Of a stretch of 64,000 bases of DNA, positions 35,694-51,864 are shown in pieces. A program made the position numbers and the translations under genes. The DNA is from Mesorhizobium huakuii. GTDB taxonomy: Bacteria; Pseudomonadota; Alphaproteobacteria; Rhizobiales; Rhizobiaceae. The stretch lies in the NCBI RefSeq assembly GCF_030160235.1, contig NZ_BSNY01000034.1:214748-278747 (forward strand), given 5' to 3'. The notes below the pieces were generated by a model. The model saw nothing but the letters and a program-made list of their open reading frames with translations, was not told the DNA's origin and searched no databases. Each line of letters opens with the position of its first letter. Position 1 is the stretch's first letter.

Positions 35694-36779
35694 CTACGCC
35701 GTTTTGCGAAGGCGAGGCCTGGATGACGGCTGTTGCGGCGCCATTTCGCTCGCGGTGACCAGCCGGTTGCGGCCGCTCTTCTTGCCGATGTACATCAGTC
35801 GGTCGGCGAGCGCGATCAGCGCTTCGGAGTCAGCCGCTTCCGCCGGATACATGGCCACCCCAACTGTGCACCCAACCTGGATGGCGCCATTCGGCGTCGG
35901 AACCTTGATCCGCAACCTTTCCAGGATGCGTTCGGCGACGCGCACGGCCTTCTGCCGTGCCAGTTCGGGGTCGGCAGAGAACAGGAAGGCGAACTCGTCG
36001 CCGCCGAGCCGGGCGACGAAATCGGCGCTGCGCAGGATCGAGCGAAGCTGGGTCGACACGCGCTGCAGCAGCGCATCGCCGGCCTCGTGGCCGAGCGTGT
36101 CGTTGACTTCCTTGAACCGGTCGAGGTCGATGAACAGCAGCCCGGCCGCCTCGCCGTTTGCGCCGCAGCGGGCGACCACCGATTTGAGCTCGTTGTGGAA
36201 GGCACGCCGGTTGGGCAGGTCGGTCAAGGCATCGTGGTTGGCCGAATGGTCGCTCTGCTGCTTGGCCACCTCGATCTCGCGCTTTTGCGCGGACAGCTCC
36301 TCGTTGGCGGTCTTCAGATCCAGGACCAGCTGGGCGTTGAGGTCCTCGACGACCTTGCGGTCGCTGATGTCGACGACGAAGCCTTCCAGGAATTCGAGTT
36401 CGCCGGCTTCGTCCCAGACACCGCCGCCGATCTCGCGGACCCACAGCGGTTCGCCGGCTCTCGGCACGATGCGGTAATCGACGTTCCAGTTGCAGCGCGC
36501 CTCGAGCGCGGCGTCGACGGCGGCATAGACCGACGGCAGGTCATCCGGGTGGATGGCCGAGACGTAGTCGCGCACCGCATTGTGGATGAAATCGCTCGGC
36601 CGATAACCGCTGACGGTGAAAATGCCGTCGCTGATATAGAGCATGGTGTAGGACGCGTCGTTGCGGCAGCGGTAGAGATAACCGTCCATGCGGCCGGTGA
36701 TGCTGAGCAAGGCGTCCAGCCGCTCATCGTGGTGGACCACTGGGCCGACCGCGGATACGGAAACTCCGTCATGCTTCAT
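35694..36779 (-). CDS. PAS-GGDEF diguanylate cyclase
   Basis: A 361-residue cytoplasmic enzyme that makes cyclic di-GMP. A PAS domain occupies about residues 20-145 (LLSITGRMDGYLYRC, YISDGIFTVSGYRPSDFI, HPDDLPSV, IVPRAGEPLWVREIGG, EGFVVDISDRK). A short coiled coil (ELSAQKREIEVAKQQ) links to the GGDEF domain, which has DALTDLPNRRAFHNEL, FIDLDRFKEVNDTLGHEAGD and the active-site ARLGGDEFAFLF. The inhibitory site RSAD lies exactly five residues before GGDEF, so product feedback is likely. No EAL domain is present. The ATG at 36779 was chosen; a frame from 36839 is possible. Confidence 0.93.
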   Translation of the reverse strand: MKHDGVSVSAVGPVVHHDERLDALLSITGRMDGYLYRCRNDASYTMLYISDGIFTVSGYRPSDFIHNAVRDYVSAIHPDDLPSVYAAVDAALEARCNWNVDYRIVPRAGEPLWVREIGGGVWDEAGELEFLEGFVVDISDRKVVEDLNAQLVLDLKTANEELSAQKREIEVAKQQSDHSANHDALTDLPNRRAFHNELKSVVARCGANGEAAGLLFIDLDRFKEVNDTLGHEAGDALLQRVSTQLRSILRSADFVARLGGDEFAFLFSADPELARQKAVRVAERILERLRIKVPTPNGAIQVGCTVGVAMYPAEAADSEALIALADRLMYIGKKSGRNRLVTASEMAPQQPSSRPRLRKTA

Positions 36780-36956
36780 GGCCGCACCCCCATTTAGCGG
36801 TCTGAGCGCGCCGTGGATGCCGTTACGGCATGTCGGCAAGAGTTTCAGTATATCAGCTGAATCTTATCAATGTCTTATGGAGAGCCTGCGGCGTTTCAAG
36901 CGCCGCCGGGTTCGAAGAGCCAGATCGTTGACTTCCGCCTTCGACGCGGACCGCTC

Positions 36957-39236
<2,280 letters not shown>

Positions 39237-39262
39237 GATGCTTTTGATTTCCTCGCCGGTGC

Positions 39263-39285
39263 AGCACCTCCTTGAAGCGGGTGCT
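39263..39285 (-). promoter_or_regulatory. Leader hairpin upstream of the malic enzyme gene
   Basis: On the minus strand, AGCACC (39285-39280) pairs with GGTGCT (39268-39263), enclosing a loop that carries AAGGA followed by G. This is 27 bases before the malic enzyme ATG, and the AGGAGG-like sequence in the stem could be a sequestered ribosome-binding site. A second GAGGAAAT lies closer to the ATG, so the role is uncertain. Confidence 0.3.
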
Positions 39286-39450
39286 TTGTTTCGGTCCGAA
39301 TTAAGACCACGCGCCGCCGCGTGTAAACCGCCAGCGCGCGGGAATCGCAGGCCGAAGCGCAATTGCGTGCAAACGATCGCCTCGGTCTTCCCCTGCTTTT
39401 CGAAGCCCCGGCATTAAACCCGGCCATCACATCTGCTAGCGTGCCGCGCC

Positions 39451-42180
39451 ATGAACATGCATAGCCCGAACGAGCCCGACGACCCCGAGGTGATGACGCC
39501 GCCGCAGCCCGGCACGGCCGCCGTGACGCCGATGATGGAGCAGTTCATCGAGATCAAGGCGGCGAACCCGGATTCGCTGCTGTTCTACCGCATGGGCGAT
39601 TTCTACGAACTGTTCTTCGACGATGCCGAAAAGGCGAGCCGCGCGCTGGGCATCGTCCTGACCAAGCGCGGCAAGCACCAGGGTCACGATATCCCGATGT
39701 GTGGCGTGCCGGTGCATGCGGCCGACGATTATCTGCAGAAACTGATCGGCCAGGGATTCCGCGTCGCCGTCTGCGAGCAGATCGAGGATCCGGCCGAGGC
39801 CAAGAAGCGCGGCTCCAAATCGGTGGTGCGCCGCGACGTAGTGCGGCTTGTGACGCCGGGCACCATCACCGAGGACAAATTGCTGGCGCCGTCGGAATCG
39901 AGCTTCCTGATGGCGCTGGGGCGGGTGAAGGGTGGGGCCGACCATTCCTTCGCGATTGCCTGGATCGACATCTCGACCGGCGCCTTCCGTGTCGCCGAGA
40001 CCACGGCCGACCGGCTGCTCGCCGACATCTTCCGTGTCGACCCGCGCGAGCTGATCGTCGCCGAGCCGGTGTTCCATGATCCCGAACTGAGGCCGGTGTT
40101 CGACGTGCTCGGCCGCGTCGCCAATCCGCAGCCGCCATCGCTGTTCGATTCTGCTTCGGCCACCGGGCGCATCGCCCGCTTCTTCGATGTGGCGACGCCG
40201 GACAGCTTTGGTACGTTTTCGCGCGCCGAACTGTCGGCGATCTCCGGCGCCATCGCCTATGTCGAGAAGACGCAGAAGGCCGAGCGGCCCCCTTTGTCGC
40301 GACCCGAGCGCGAGGAACAGGGCTCGACCCTGTTCATCGATCCGGCGACGCGCGGCAATCTCGAACTCTTGCGCACATTGTCGGGCAGCCGCGAGGGGTC
40401 GCTGTTCAAGGCGATCGACCGCACGGTGACCGGCGGCGGCGCAAGGCTGCTTGCCGACCGGCTGATGGCGCCGCTGACCGACCCGGCGGCGATCGGCGCG
40501 CGCCTGGACTCGGTGTCGTTCTTCCGCACCGAAACGCGGCTTTGCCAGGCGGTGCGGACGAGCCTGAAAAGCGTCGCCGACATGCCGCGCGCGCTGTCCC
40601 GGCTGGCGCTCAACCGCGGCGGCCCGCGCGACCTCGGCGCACTGCGCGCCGGCTTCGAGGCCGCCGGCGCCATCGTCGAAATCTTCGCCGCGACCGCCCT
40701 GCCCCAGGAATTGGCGGAGGCGATGGCCGCCATCCAGGCGCTGCCGCAGGCGCTTGCCCAGCACCTGATGCAGGCGCTGGGCGAGGAACTGCCGCTTTTG
40801 AAGCGCGACGGCGGTTTCCTGCGCGGCGGCTACCACCCGGAACTCGACGAGATGCGGGCGTTGCGCGACGAATCGCGAAAAGTGATCGCCGGGCTGGAGC
40901 GCTCGCTGATCGAGGAGACCGGCATCCGCTCGCTGAAAATCCGGCACAACAATGTGCTCGGTTACTACATCGAGGTGACCGCCAACCACCATGCGGTGAT
41001 GACCGGCAGCGATGGCGCCAAGGCGCGCTTCATCCACCGCCAGACAATGGCCAATGCCATGCGCTTCACCACGACCGAGCTTGCCGAGCTCGAGACCAAG
41101 ATCGCCAATGCCGCCGACCGGGCGCTCAGCATCGAACTGGCGGCCTTCGATGCGCTGACGGCGCAAGCCGTCGGCGAGGCGGAAAAGATCCGCGCCGGCG
41201 CAGACGCGCTGGCAGCGCTCGATGTGTCGGCGGCACTTGCGCTGCTTTCGGAAAGCGAAGCCTGGTGCCGGCCGGTGGTGGATTCCAGCCTCGCCTTCGA
41301 GATCTCAGGCGGCCGGCATCCGGTGGTCGAGCAGGCGCTGCGCCGTTCGGGCGACGGGCCGTTCGTCGCCAATGATTGCGACCTGTCGCCGGAGGGCAGC
41401 GCCAAGAACGGTGCGATCTGGCTGCTGACCGGCCCGAACATGGGTGGTAAATCGACGTTCCTGCGGCAAAACGCGCTGATCGCCATCCTGGCCCAGACCG
41501 GTTCCTTCGTGCCGGCGGCATCGGCCCATATCGGCGTCGTCGACCGGCTGTTCTCGCGCGTCGGCGCTTCGGACGATCTGGCGCGCGGCCGCTCGACCTT
41601 CATGGTCGAGATGGTCGAGACGGCGGCCATCCTCAACCAGGCCGGCGAACGGGCGCTGGTGATCCTCGACGAGATCGGCCGCGGCACCGCCACCTTCGAC
41701 GGCCTGTCGATCGCCTGGGCGGCGGTGGAGTATCTGCACGAGAAGAACCGCTGCCGGGCGATCTTCGCCACCCATTTCCACGAAATGACCTCGCTCGCCG
41801 GCAAGCTGGCACGACTGCACAACGTCACCATGCGGGTCAAGGAATGGGAGGGCGACGTCGTCTTCCTGCACGAGGTCGGCAAGGGTGCGGCCGACCGCTC
41901 CTATGGCGTGCAGGTGGCGCGGCTCGCCGGCCTGCCGGAAGCGGTGGTCGACCGGGCCAAGCAGGTGCTGCACCAGCTGGAGGAAGGCGAGGTTTCCGGC
42001 AAGACCAACCGGCTGGTCGACGACCTGCCGCTGTTTTCCGTGGCGGTGAAGCGGGAAGCACTGAGGCCGGTGAAGAGCGACGCGCTCGGCGCCGCCCTGG
42101 GCGAGATCAACCCCGACGAAATGACACCACGGGAAGCGCTGGAAGCGCTTTACCGGCTGAAGGGGCTGGCGGGGAAATAG
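39451..42180 (+). CDS. mutS: DNA mismatch repair protein MutS
   Basis: A 909-residue mismatch sensor. The mismatch-binding N-terminal domain has the Phe-x-Glu element in [17 protein letters not shown]. The ATPase domain has Walker [17 protein letters not shown] (about 658-673), [16 protein letters not shown], Walker [17 protein letters not shown] and TKTTFATHFHE-type [13 protein letters not shown]. Length is slightly above E. coli MutS (853) as usual for rhizobia. It is divergent from malic enzyme, with a 214-bp intergenic region; its stop abuts the stop of the convergent aldo/keto reductase gene without a base between. Confidence 0.97.
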   Translation: MNMHSPNEPDDPEVMTPPQPGTAAVTPMMEQFIEIKAANPDSLLFYRMGDFYELFFDDAEKASRALGIVLTKRGKHQGHDIPMCGVPVHAADDYLQKLIGQGFRVAVCEQIEDPAEAKKRGSKSVVRRDVVRLVTPGTITEDKLLAPSESSFLMALGRVKGGADHSFAIAWIDISTGAFRVAETTADRLLADIFRVDPRELIVAEPVFHDPELRPVFDVLGRVANPQPPSLFDSASATGRIARFFDVATPDSFGTFSRAELSAISGAIAYVEKTQKAERPPLSRPEREEQGSTLFIDPATRGNLELLRTLSGSREGSLFKAIDRTVTGGGARLLADRLMAPLTDPAAIGARLDSVSFFRTETRLCQAVRTSLKSVADMPRALSRLALNRGGPRDLGALRAGFEAAGAIVEIFAATALPQELAEAMAAIQALPQALAQHLMQALGEELPLLKRDGGFLRGGYHPELDEMRALRDESRKVIAGLERSLIEETGIRSLKIRHNNVLGYYIEVTANHHAVMTGSDGAKARFIHRQTMANAMRFTTTELAELETKIANAADRALSIELAAFDALTAQAVGEAEKIRAGADALAALDVSAALALLSESEAWCRPVVDSSLAFEISGGRHPVVEQALRRSGDGPFVANDCDLSPEGSAKNGAIWLLTGPNMGGKSTFLRQNALIAILAQTGSFVPAASAHIGVVDRLFSRVGASDDLARGRSTFMVEMVETAAILNQAGERALVILDEIGRGTATFDGLSIAWAAVEYLHEKNRCRAIFATHFHEMTSLAGKLARLHNVTMRVKEWEGDVVFLHEVGKGAADRSYGVQVARLAGLPEAVVDRAKQVLHQLEEGEVSGKTNRLVDDLPLFSVAVKREALRPVKSDALGAALGEINPDEMTPREALEALYRLKGLAGK

Positions 42181-43026
42181 TCAGATCATCTCCAGGCCGC
42201 GTTTGCGCGTCGGCGGCGGAAAGGCCCTGTCGAGATCCGAGAGGTCCTGCGAGGTAAGCTTTATGTCGAGCGCCGCAAAATTCTGGCGGACATGTTCCTG
42301 GCTGCTGGCTTTCGGAATGGCGATGACGCCGTCCTGATGCATCACCCAGGCCAGCGCGATTTGCGCAGCGGTCGCATTGTGGCGGGCGGCGATGGCATCG
42401 AGCCTGGCATTGCGCGCCAGCGCGCCCTGCTCGACCGGCGAATAGGCCATCAAGGGGATGCCGCGCTTGCGGCTCCAGGGCGCCAGATCGAATTCGGGGC
42501 CGCGCCGGACCAGATTGTACAGCACCTGGTTGGTCTGGACGTTGCCGCCACCGGGCAAGCCGGCCAGGTCCTCCATGTCCTCGGTGTCGAAATTGCTGAC
42601 GCCCCAATGGCGGATCTTGCCGGCCTTCTTCAAGGCCTCGAAGGCTTCGACCGTCTCGGCCAAAGGCACGCTGCCCGGCCAATGCAGGAGGTAGAGATCG
42701 ATGCGGTCGGTGCGCAGGCGCTTGAGGCTGTTCTCGCAGGCGCGCTGCACGCCCGCGCGCGACGCGTTCGATGGCAGAACTTTCGAGACTACGAAGACCT
42801 CGGCGCGGCGCCCGGCAATGGCCTCCGCCACCACCTCCTCGGCGCCGCCGCTGGCATACATTTCGGCGGTGTCGATCAGCGTGATGCCAAGATCGAGACC
42901 GAGTTTGAGAGCGTTGACCTCATCGGCACGGCGACGCCTATCCTCACCCATCTTCCACGTGCCCTGGCCGAGCACTTGGATGGCTTCACCAGAAGGCAGC
43001 GTGGTGGTTCTGATGGTCGAGGGCAT
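42181..43026 (-). CDS. Aldo/keto reductase
   Basis: A 281-residue NADPH-dependent oxidoreductase with a TIM-barrel fold. The catalytic tetrad is D in [17 protein letters not shown] in the same segment (AEMYASG), K in [11 protein letters not shown] and H in [13 protein letters not shown]. The cofactor region [21 protein letters not shown] near the C-terminus is typical. Substrate not predictable. The ATG at 43026 ([10 protein letters not shown]) was chosen, as the longer frame upstream only shadows the DUF305 gene. It is 89 bp downstream of DUF305 and may be a trailing member of the copper operon. Confidence 0.92.
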   Translation of the reverse strand: MPSTIRTTTLPSGEAIQVLGQGTWKMGEDRRRRADEVNALKLGLDLGITLIDTAEMYASGGAEEVVAEAIAGRRAEVFVVSKVLPSNASRAGVQRACENSLKRLRTDRIDLYLLHWPGSVPLAETVEAFEALKKAGKIRHWGVSNFDTEDMEDLAGLPGGGNVQTNQVLYNLVRRGPEFDLAPWSRKRGIPLMAYSPVEQGALARNARLDAIAARHNATAAQIALAWVMHQDGVIAIPKASSQEHVRQNFAALDIKLTSQDLSDLDRAFPPPTRKRGLEMI

Positions 43027-43115
43027 GGCAGGCTCCGTTTGAGGCCGAATCGCATCACAAGGCGGGCGAGAAAACCAAGAGGCGTTCTCGCCCAAATCTC
43101 CCCGCCGCGAAAGGC

Positions 43116-43505
43116 TCACTTCACCGGATGCGCGGCAAGCCAGTCCTGCATCTGCTTGATTTCGGCTTCCTGCGCGGCGATGACGCCTTCGGCGAGCTTG
43201 CGGATTTCCGGGTCCTTGCCGTTGGCAAGCTCGACCTTGGCCATGTCGATGGCACCCTGATGGTGCGGGATCATGCCCCTGACAAAATCGACATCGGCAT
43301 TGCCGGTGTATTTGACCATCATGTCCTTGTGCATCTTGTCCATCGCCTTCTTGTAACCAACGGTGGCAGGGCTTTGCGCCCCCATCGACATGCCCGCCAT
43401 GTCGTGTTTCATCTCTTCGCTCTGCGCCGGAACGCTTTCGAGGAAGACGGCGAGCAGCATTCCGGCCGCCATCAGCAAAAGCACGAGTTTCTTGGCCAAG
43501 GTCAT
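43116..43505 (-). CDS. DUF305 secreted protein, copper-associated
   Basis: A 129-residue exported protein. A signal peptide ([25 protein letters not shown] in parts) is followed by the methionine- and histidine-rich stretch [10 protein letters not shown]. The DUF305 core has [36 protein letters not shown] and [20 protein letters not shown]. Family members are often encoded with copper-resistance genes and are thought to bind copper in the periplasm through Met and His residues. It lies 43 bp downstream of copA on the same strand, so the two form an operon. Confidence 0.92.
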   Translation of the reverse strand: MTLAKKLVLLLMAAGMLLAVFLESVPAQSEEMKHDMAGMSMGAQSPATVGYKKAMDKMHKDMMVKYTGNADVDFVRGMIPHHQGAIDMAKVELANGKDPEIRKLAEGVIAAQEAEIKQMQDWLAAHPVK

Positions 43506-43548
43506 TCATGATCTCCTGTTGATTAGGTTTCGTATTTGGGGGTTTGGA

Positions 43549-46056
<2,508 letters not shown>

Positions 46057-46088
46057 TCCAAAATGCCTCTGTGCGTCTGTCCGATGCG

Positions 46089-46119
46089 GAGGTAGTGCTT
46101 CCAGTAACTGGAAGGTCAA
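46089..46119 (-). promoter_or_regulatory. CueR-type (MerR family) copper-responsive promoter of copA
   Basis: On the minus strand, TTGACC (46119-46114) and TACCTC (46094-46089) are separated by 19 bp, the overlong spacing typical of MerR-activated promoters. Between them lies the 17-bp perfect palindrome CTTCCAGTAACTGGAAG (46098-46114). The CCTTCC/GGAAG arms match known CueR sites. The predicted activator is the cueR gene at 57271-57693. Confidence 0.85.
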
Positions 46120-46252
46120 GGCCTGTTCTGATTTTTCGCGTTTCGGAGCCGCCGATTGACCGGATGGCAAAAACCGTACACAAGCGCGCGCCTGGGCGAA
46201 GATTTCCCTTGCCAATGTAAAGCTTGCCCCCGTCCCGCTGGACCGTTTTACA

Positions 46253-47056
46253 ATGAAGTGCCTGGTCATAAACCTCGATCGGTCCGCGAATAGGCTTGCC
46301 CACATAGCTGCCGAGTTCGACCGTATCGGTATCAAGTTCGAACGGGTCGCGGCGGTCGACGCGCGCAGCCACCCCGAACTCGAGCAGCAGCCGCAGCATC
46401 CGATCTATGGGACCCGGCGCCTGCTGGGCAGCGAGATCGCCTGCCTGCACAGCCACCGCGCCTGCTGGTCGATCCTCGTGCAGGACGAGGCCCGCTTTGG
46501 CGCCATCTTCGAGGATGACGTGGTTTTTTCGGCCGATGCCGGCCCACTGCTTTCCGACAGTGGCTGGATCCCGGCGGATGCCGATGTCGTCAAGCTGGAG
46601 ACGTACTTCAAGAGAACCCTGATCGATCGGCGAGGGGTTGCTGCCGGTCACGGTTTTTCGGCGTTCAGGCTCTACAAGAACCATCCGGGAACCGGAGGCT
46701 ACATCATCTCCAGAGAGGCGGCGCGCGATCTCCTCGAGGCGACCGAAAAGATCAATGTGACCGCCGATGATCTGATCTTCACCCCGGCATTCCCGACCTC
46801 GTCCAGCAAGACGATCTACCAGCTCGTCCCGGCGCTTTGCGCGCAGGACCAGTTCGTCGGCGACCGATTGCCAAGCCTGCTCGCCGAAGAGCGGCTCGCT
46901 GTATTGGGCACGTCCGGGCCCGCGGCAAAAACCAGAAAGCCGGTCGGCGAGAGAATCATGAAAGAGGCCGGACGAACCATGCGGTGGGTCGTCGATTTCT
47001 GTCGATTCCGGCGACATATCATAGTCCCCTTCGATCCGATCGGGACGAACGACTAG
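46253..47056 (+). CDS. Glycosyltransferase family 25 protein
   Basis: A 267-residue enzyme of the family that adds galactose or glucose to lipooligosaccharide. It begins MKCLVINLDRSANRLAHIAAEF, then RVAAVDARSHPEL, and has the diagnostic GSEIACLHSHRACWSILVQD and FGAIFEDDVVFSADA, where EDDV is the metal and nucleotide-sugar binding site. The PGTGGYIISREAARDLLEA segment follows. No signal peptide is seen, in line with a cytoplasmic peripheral enzyme. It is divergent from copA, 196 bp away, and precedes glnD by 90 bp on the same strand; it is probably a separate insertion into the conserved glnD neighbourhood. Confidence 0.9.
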   Translation: MKCLVINLDRSANRLAHIAAEFDRIGIKFERVAAVDARSHPELEQQPQHPIYGTRRLLGSEIACLHSHRACWSILVQDEARFGAIFEDDVVFSADAGPLLSDSGWIPADADVVKLETYFKRTLIDRRGVAAGHGFSAFRLYKNHPGTGGYIISREAARDLLEATEKINVTADDLIFTPAFPTSSSKTIYQLVPALCAQDQFVGDRLPSLLAEERLAVLGTSGPAAKTRKPVGERIMKEAGRTMRWVVDFCRFRRHIIVPFDPIGTND

Positions 47057-47146
47057 GTCGTGGTCCGGACTGTCGACCCGCCCCATACCCAGCGCCGCGA
47101 AAACGCGCTATAGACGCCGCCCAAAAGGCAAGGCCAACCGGTACCA

Positions 47147-49948
47147 ATGGCGAAAATCTCCCTGAAGCTCGATGAACTGATCGACGGCGAAGCCTTGCGC
47201 CGCGAGATGACCGCGCTGACGGCGGCCACGGCGGGTGATGGTTCGGGACCCGCCGCACGCGCCGGCGTTCTCCAGCTTCTCAAGGCCCGGCTCGCCGAAG
47301 GCCGAAAGATCGCGGAGGCGCTGCTGAAGGAGGATGGCGGCGGCAATGCGTGCGCCGAGCGGCTGTCGCATCTGATGGATGAGCTGATCCGGGCGCTCTA
47401 CGATTTCGCGGCGACGCATGTCTACCGGGTGAAGAACCGGTCGTCGGCCGAACGCATGGCCGTCGTCGCGGTCGGCGGCTATGGCCGCGGCACGCTGGCG
47501 CCGGGCTCCGACATCGATCTTCTGTTCCTCTTGCCCTACAAGCAGACGCCGTGGGGCGAACAGACCGTCGAATACATGCTCTACATGCTGTGGGATCTGG
47601 GCCTGAAGGTCGGCCATGCCACCCGCAACATCGATGAGTGCCTCAGGCTATCGCGCACCGACATCACCATCCGCACCTCGATCCTGGAGGCGCGCTTCCT
47701 GTGGGGCGAACGCAAGCTGTATGACGAGCTGATGCTGCGCTTCGACCATGAGGTGGTGCGCACGACCGGCCCGGAATATGTCCAGGCCAAGCTCGCCGAG
47801 CGCGACGAGCGCCACGCCAAGGCCGGCGAGAGCCGCTACCTGGTCGAACCCAACGTCAAGGACGGCAAGGGCGGCCTGCGCGACCTGCAGACGCTGTTCT
47901 GGATCGGCAAGTACTTCTACCGGGTGCGCACCGGCGAGGAACTGGTCGAAAAGGGCGTCTTCACCGAGGCCGAGTACCGCGAGTTCCAGAAGGCCGAGGA
48001 CTTCCTGTGGGCGGTGCGCTGCCACATGCATTTCCTCACCGGCAAGGCCGAGGAGCGGCTGCATTTCGATATCCAGCGCGAGATCGCCGAGCGGCTCGGC
48101 TACACCACCCATCCCGGCTTGTCGGCGGTCGAGCGCTTCATGAAGCACTATTTCCTCGTCGCCAAGGACGTAGGCGACCTGACCCGCATCTTTTGCGCCG
48201 CGCTCGAGGAGGAACAGGCCAAGCACGTTCCCGGCTTCAACCGCATCTTCCTCACCTTCCAGCGCCGCAAGCGCAAGCTTGCCGGCACGTCCGATTTCAT
48301 TGTCGACAACCACCGCATCAACATCGCCGACGACCAGGTGTTCGAGCGCGATCCGGTCAATCTGCTCAGGCTGTTCTGGTTCGCCGACAAGCACGGGCTG
48401 GAATTCCACCCCGATGCGCTGAAGCTGCTCACCCGCTCGCTCGGCCTGGTCAACAAATCGCTGCGGCGCGACGAAGAGGCCAACCGGCTGTTCCTCGACA
48501 TATTGACCTCGGACCGCAATGCCGAACTCAATCTGCGGCGGATGAACGAGGCCGGGCTGCTGGGCAGGCTGATCCCCGACTTCGGCAAGATCGTCGCCAT
48601 GATGCAGTTCTCGATGTACCACCACTATACGGTCGACGAACACCTGATCCGCTGCATCGGCGTGCTGGCCGAGATCGAGCGCGGCGACGGCGAGAAGGTG
48701 CATCCGCTGTCGCATTCGCTGATGCCCGGCCTGAAGAAGAGCCGCGAGGCGCTCTATGTCGCCGTCTTGCTGCACGACATAGCCAAAGGCAGGCCGGAAG
48801 ATCATTCCGAGGCCGGCGCCCGCATCGCGCGGCGCATCTGCCCGCATATGGGGCTGTCGGTGGCAGACACGGAAACCGTCGCATGGCTGGTCGAGAACCA
48901 CCTCGTCATGTCGATGACGGCGCAGACCCGCGACCTCAACGACCGCAAGACCATCGAGGATTTCGCCTCGATCGTGCAATCGGTCGAGCGGCTGAAGCTG
49001 CTGTTGATCCTCACCGTCTGCGACATCAGGGGCGTCGGGCCGGGTGTGTGGAACGGCTGGAAGGGCCAGTTGCTGCGCACGCTCTATTACGAGACCGAGC
49101 TGCTTTTGACCGGCGGTTTCTCGGAAGTGTCGCGCGCCCAGCGCACGGCGGCGGCGCGCGAACGCCTGGCCGAGGCACTCGCCGGTTGGCCCGACAAGGA
49201 CCGCAAGCGCTATGTCGGGCTGCACTACGAGAACTACCTGCTGACCGTCGACCTGCCGGATCAGCTGCGCCACGCCGAATTCGTACGCGAGGCCGACGCG
49301 GCCGGCAAGAAGCTCGCCACCATGGTCAAGACCCACCAGTTCGAGGCGGTGACCGAAATCACCGTTCTGGCGCAGGACCATCCCCGTCTTCTCTCGGTCA
49401 TTGCCGGGGCATGCGTCGGTGCCGGCGGCAATATCGTCGACGCGCAGATCTTCACCACCGCCGACGGCCGCGCGCTCGACACCATCCTGATTTCGCGGGA
49501 ATTCGACCGTGACGAGGACGAACGCCGGCGCGCCGAGCGCGTCGGCCGGCTGATCGAGGACGTGCTGTCGGGCAAGAGCTGGCTGCCGGAGATGATCGAG
49601 AAGCGTACCAAGCCAAAGCGCGGCGCCAAGGTGTTCAAGATCCCGCCTCGCGCCGAAATCCGCAACACGCTGTCGAACAGGTTTTCGGTCATCGAGGTCG
49701 AGGGGCTCGACCGTCCGGGCCTGCTGTCGGAGATCACCGGCACGCTGTCCGACCTGTCGCTCGACATCGCATCGGCGCACATCACCACTTTCGGTGAAAA
49801 GGTCATTGACACCTTCTATGTCACGGACCTCACCGGCCAGAAGATCGACAGCCCGTCCCGCATCGCCACCATCCGCAACCGGCTGATGGCGACGCTCGAA
49901 GGCATCGCGCCCGAGCGCGGCGGCAAGTCCAAGGCGGCCGCCGAGTGA
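47147..49948 (+). CDS. glnD: [Protein-PII] uridylyltransferase/uridylyl-removing enzyme
   Basis: A 933-residue bifunctional nitrogen sensor that uridylylates PII when glutamine is low and removes UMP when it is high. The nucleotidyltransferase site is [20 protein letters not shown] (about 107-126). The HD phosphohydrolase domain has [18 protein letters not shown] (about 540) and [15 protein letters not shown]. Two ACT domains close the protein ([17 protein letters not shown] near 745; [20 protein letters not shown] near 850). Length fits rhizobial GlnD. It heads the conserved glnD-murJ-trpS region, with a palindromic repeat between it and murJ. Confidence 0.97.
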   Translation: MAKISLKLDELIDGEALRREMTALTAATAGDGSGPAARAGVLQLLKARLAEGRKIAEALLKEDGGGNACAERLSHLMDELIRALYDFAATHVYRVKNRSSAERMAVVAVGGYGRGTLAPGSDIDLLFLLPYKQTPWGEQTVEYMLYMLWDLGLKVGHATRNIDECLRLSRTDITIRTSILEARFLWGERKLYDELMLRFDHEVVRTTGPEYVQAKLAERDERHAKAGESRYLVEPNVKDGKGGLRDLQTLFWIGKYFYRVRTGEELVEKGVFTEAEYREFQKAEDFLWAVRCHMHFLTGKAEERLHFDIQREIAERLGYTTHPGLSAVERFMKHYFLVAKDVGDLTRIFCAALEEEQAKHVPGFNRIFLTFQRRKRKLAGTSDFIVDNHRINIADDQVFERDPVNLLRLFWFADKHGLEFHPDALKLLTRSLGLVNKSLRRDEEANRLFLDILTSDRNAELNLRRMNEAGLLGRLIPDFGKIVAMMQFSMYHHYTVDEHLIRCIGVLAEIERGDGEKVHPLSHSLMPGLKKSREALYVAVLLHDIAKGRPEDHSEAGARIARRICPHMGLSVADTETVAWLVENHLVMSMTAQTRDLNDRKTIEDFASIVQSVERLKLLLILTVCDIRGVGPGVWNGWKGQLLRTLYYETELLLTGGFSEVSRAQRTAAARERLAEALAGWPDKDRKRYVGLHYENYLLTVDLPDQLRHAEFVREADAAGKKLATMVKTHQFEAVTEITVLAQDHPRLLSVIAGACVGAGGNIVDAQIFTTADGRALDTILISREFDRDEDERRRAERVGRLIEDVLSGKSWLPEMIEKRTKPKRGAKVFKIPPRAEIRNTLSNRFSVIEVEGLDRPGLLSEITGTLSDLSLDIASAHITTFGEKVIDTFYVTDLTGQKIDSPSRIATIRNRLMATLEGIAPERGGKSKAAAE

Positions 49949-49982
49949 CTGCCATCCTCACCTTGTCCCTCTCTCCAAAGCT

Positions 49983-50100
49983 GTTCACCGTTTCATGGAA
50001 ACGGCGAACCGCTCTAACTTTTTCTAACGCAATTCCGAAGGGAAAGCGCTACGCGCTTTTCCCGGGAAAACCATTTCACACTTTTCCTGGAATTGCTCTA
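49983..50100 (+). repeat. Palindromic intergenic repeat (family A), second full copy
   Basis: About 118 bp with the same left inverted repeat (CACCGTTTCATGGAAACGG, then CGAACCGCTCTAAC) and the same right end (CTTTTCCTGGAATTGCTCTA) as 29770-29872. An extra hairpin, GGGAAAGCGC/GCGCTTTTCCC, is inserted in its middle (50040-50063). Confidence 0.8.
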
Positions 50101-50117
50101 AGGCAGTCTTCGTACGC

Positions 50118-51698
50118 ATGAGCCTCGTCAAGAAATTCGCCACCGTCGCTTCCGGCACGCTGATGAGCCGCGCGCTCGGTTTCGGCCGCGAGATGCTGAT
50201 GGCGGCAGCGCTCGGCACCGGACCGGTGGCCGACGCCTTCAACGCCGCCTTCCAGTTCCCCAACACCTTTCGCCGGCTGTTCGCCGAAGGCGCCTTCAAC
50301 GCCGCCTTCGTGCCGCTGTTTGCCAAGGAGATCGAAACGCACGGCACCGATGGCGCCAAGCGTTTTTCCGAGGAAGTGTTCGGCGTGCTGTTCTCGGCGC
50401 TGCTGGCGCTGACCATCGCCATGGAACTGGCGATGCCGCTGATCGTGCGCTACCTGGTGGCGCCGGGCTTTGCCGACACGCCGGGCAAGTTCGAGACGAC
50501 CGTCCTGCTGGCGACGATCATGTTCCCCTATCTCATCTGCATGTCGCTCGCGGCCATGATGGCCGGCATGCTGAATTCGCTGCGCCGCTATTTCGCGGCG
50601 GCTATCGCGCCCGCTTTCCTCAACATCATCCTGATCAGCGTGCTTGGCTATGCCTGGTATCGCGGGCTGGATGCGCATGCCGTCGGCTTCAGCCTGTCCT
50701 GGGGCGTGCTGGCGGCGGGGCTGGTGCAGCTCGCCATCGTCTGGGTGGCGGTGCGCAATGCCGGCATCTCGATCGGCTTCCGCCGACCGAAGATGACGCC
50801 GAACGTCAAGCGCCTGCTGATCCTGGCCCTGCCGGCGGCGATCACCGGCGGCATCACCCAGATCAACCAGCTGATCGGCACGGCGATCGCGTCGGCGCAG
50901 GACAGCGCGGTGTCCTCGCTGGCCTATGCCGACCGCGTCTATCAGCTGCCGCTCGGTGTCGTCGGCGTGGCGGTGGCGATCGTACTGTTGCCCGAGCTGT
51001 CGCGGGCGCTGAAATCGGGCAATCTCATCGAGGCGGCCAATCTGCAGAACCGCTCCGTCGAGTTCACCTTGTTCATGACGCTGCCGGCGGCCGCCGCGCT
51101 CTGGGTGATGGCGGAGCCGATCGTGCGGCTGGTCTATGAGCGCGGCGCGTTCGCCGCCAACCATTCGACGCCGACCGTGGCGGCGATCCTGGCGATATTC
51201 GGCCTTGGCCTGCCGGCCTTCGTGCTGATCAAGGCCTTCACCCCGGGCTATTTCGCCCGCGAGGACACGCGAACGCCGATGATCTTCGCCGCCATCTCGG
51301 TGGCGGTGAACGTCGCCACCGCGCTGACGCTGTTTCCAAGGATGGGCGCGCCCGGCATTGCAGTGGCCTCGGCCGTGGCCGGCTGGGTCAACGCGCTGAT
51401 GCTGCTTGCGGTCCTGATCCGGCGCGGCCATTGGGGCCGCGACGTGCCGCTCCTCAAGCGCATTCCCCGGCTGGTGCTGTCGGCGGCGGTGATGGCGGTG
51501 GCGCTGTATTTCGCCGAGCACTGGCTTGCCGTCAGGCTTGGTCCCGGCTCGCCGCTGGTCGTCAAGGCAACGACGCTGCTGGCGCTGGTGGCCGGCGGGG
51601 CGGTGCTCTACTTCGTCACCGCCTTTGCCACCGGCGGCGCCGATTTCGGCATGATCCGGAGAAACATCGGGCGTAAGGGATCGCCGCCCGTCGGCTGA
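50118..51698 (+). CDS. murJ: Lipid II flippase MurJ (MviN)
   Basis: A 526-residue inner-membrane protein with about 14 helices that flips lipid II for peptidoglycan synthesis. The family N-terminus LVKKFATVASGTLMSRALGF and GREMLMAAALGTGPVADAFNAAF with NTFRRLFAEGAFNAAFVP is unmistakable; the latter carries the conserved arginines of the central cavity. QINQLIGTAIASAQDSAVSS and YADRVYQLPLGVVGVAVAIV are also typical. It follows glnD by 169 bp containing a repeat. In most rhizobia as I recall them trpS follows directly; here two glycan genes intervene. Confidence 0.96.
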   Translation: MSLVKKFATVASGTLMSRALGFGREMLMAAALGTGPVADAFNAAFQFPNTFRRLFAEGAFNAAFVPLFAKEIETHGTDGAKRFSEEVFGVLFSALLALTIAMELAMPLIVRYLVAPGFADTPGKFETTVLLATIMFPYLICMSLAAMMAGMLNSLRRYFAAAIAPAFLNIILISVLGYAWYRGLDAHAVGFSLSWGVLAAGLVQLAIVWVAVRNAGISIGFRRPKMTPNVKRLLILALPAAITGGITQINQLIGTAIASAQDSAVSSLAYADRVYQLPLGVVGVAVAIVLLPELSRALKSGNLIEAANLQNRSVEFTLFMTLPAAAALWVMAEPIVRLVYERGAFAANHSTPTVAAILAIFGLGLPAFVLIKAFTPGYFAREDTRTPMIFAAISVAVNVATALTLFPRMGAPGIAVASAVAGWVNALMLLAVLIRRGHWGRDVPLLKRIPRLVLSAAVMAVALYFAEHWLAVRLGPGSPLVVKATTLLALVAGGAVLYFVTAFATGGADFGMIRRNIGRKGSPPVG

Positions 51699-51864
51699 CG
51701 ATCACCGGACTCTTGATACTGCCGCCGCTGAGGCCGAGCGACCGCCTTGGACCCTGTGGATATGCGAGTGCCGAGGCGCCATTGCCTCTTCGTGTATTGC
51801 CTTTGGCACCGACTGAAAGCAGGACAAGCCTAGAGTTGCGTTGACACTACCGTTGGAGGGCTCG

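Noticed and set aside
46057-46335. N-terminal extension of the copper ATPase
   Set aside because: The frame stays open but would overlap the CueR-type promoter; the sequence is not conserved-looking and ATG 46056 follows the promoter at a normal distance.
47648-49780. A 710-codon open frame on the minus strand
   Set aside because: Antisense to glnD; no recognisable protein features and explained by codon bias of the sense gene.
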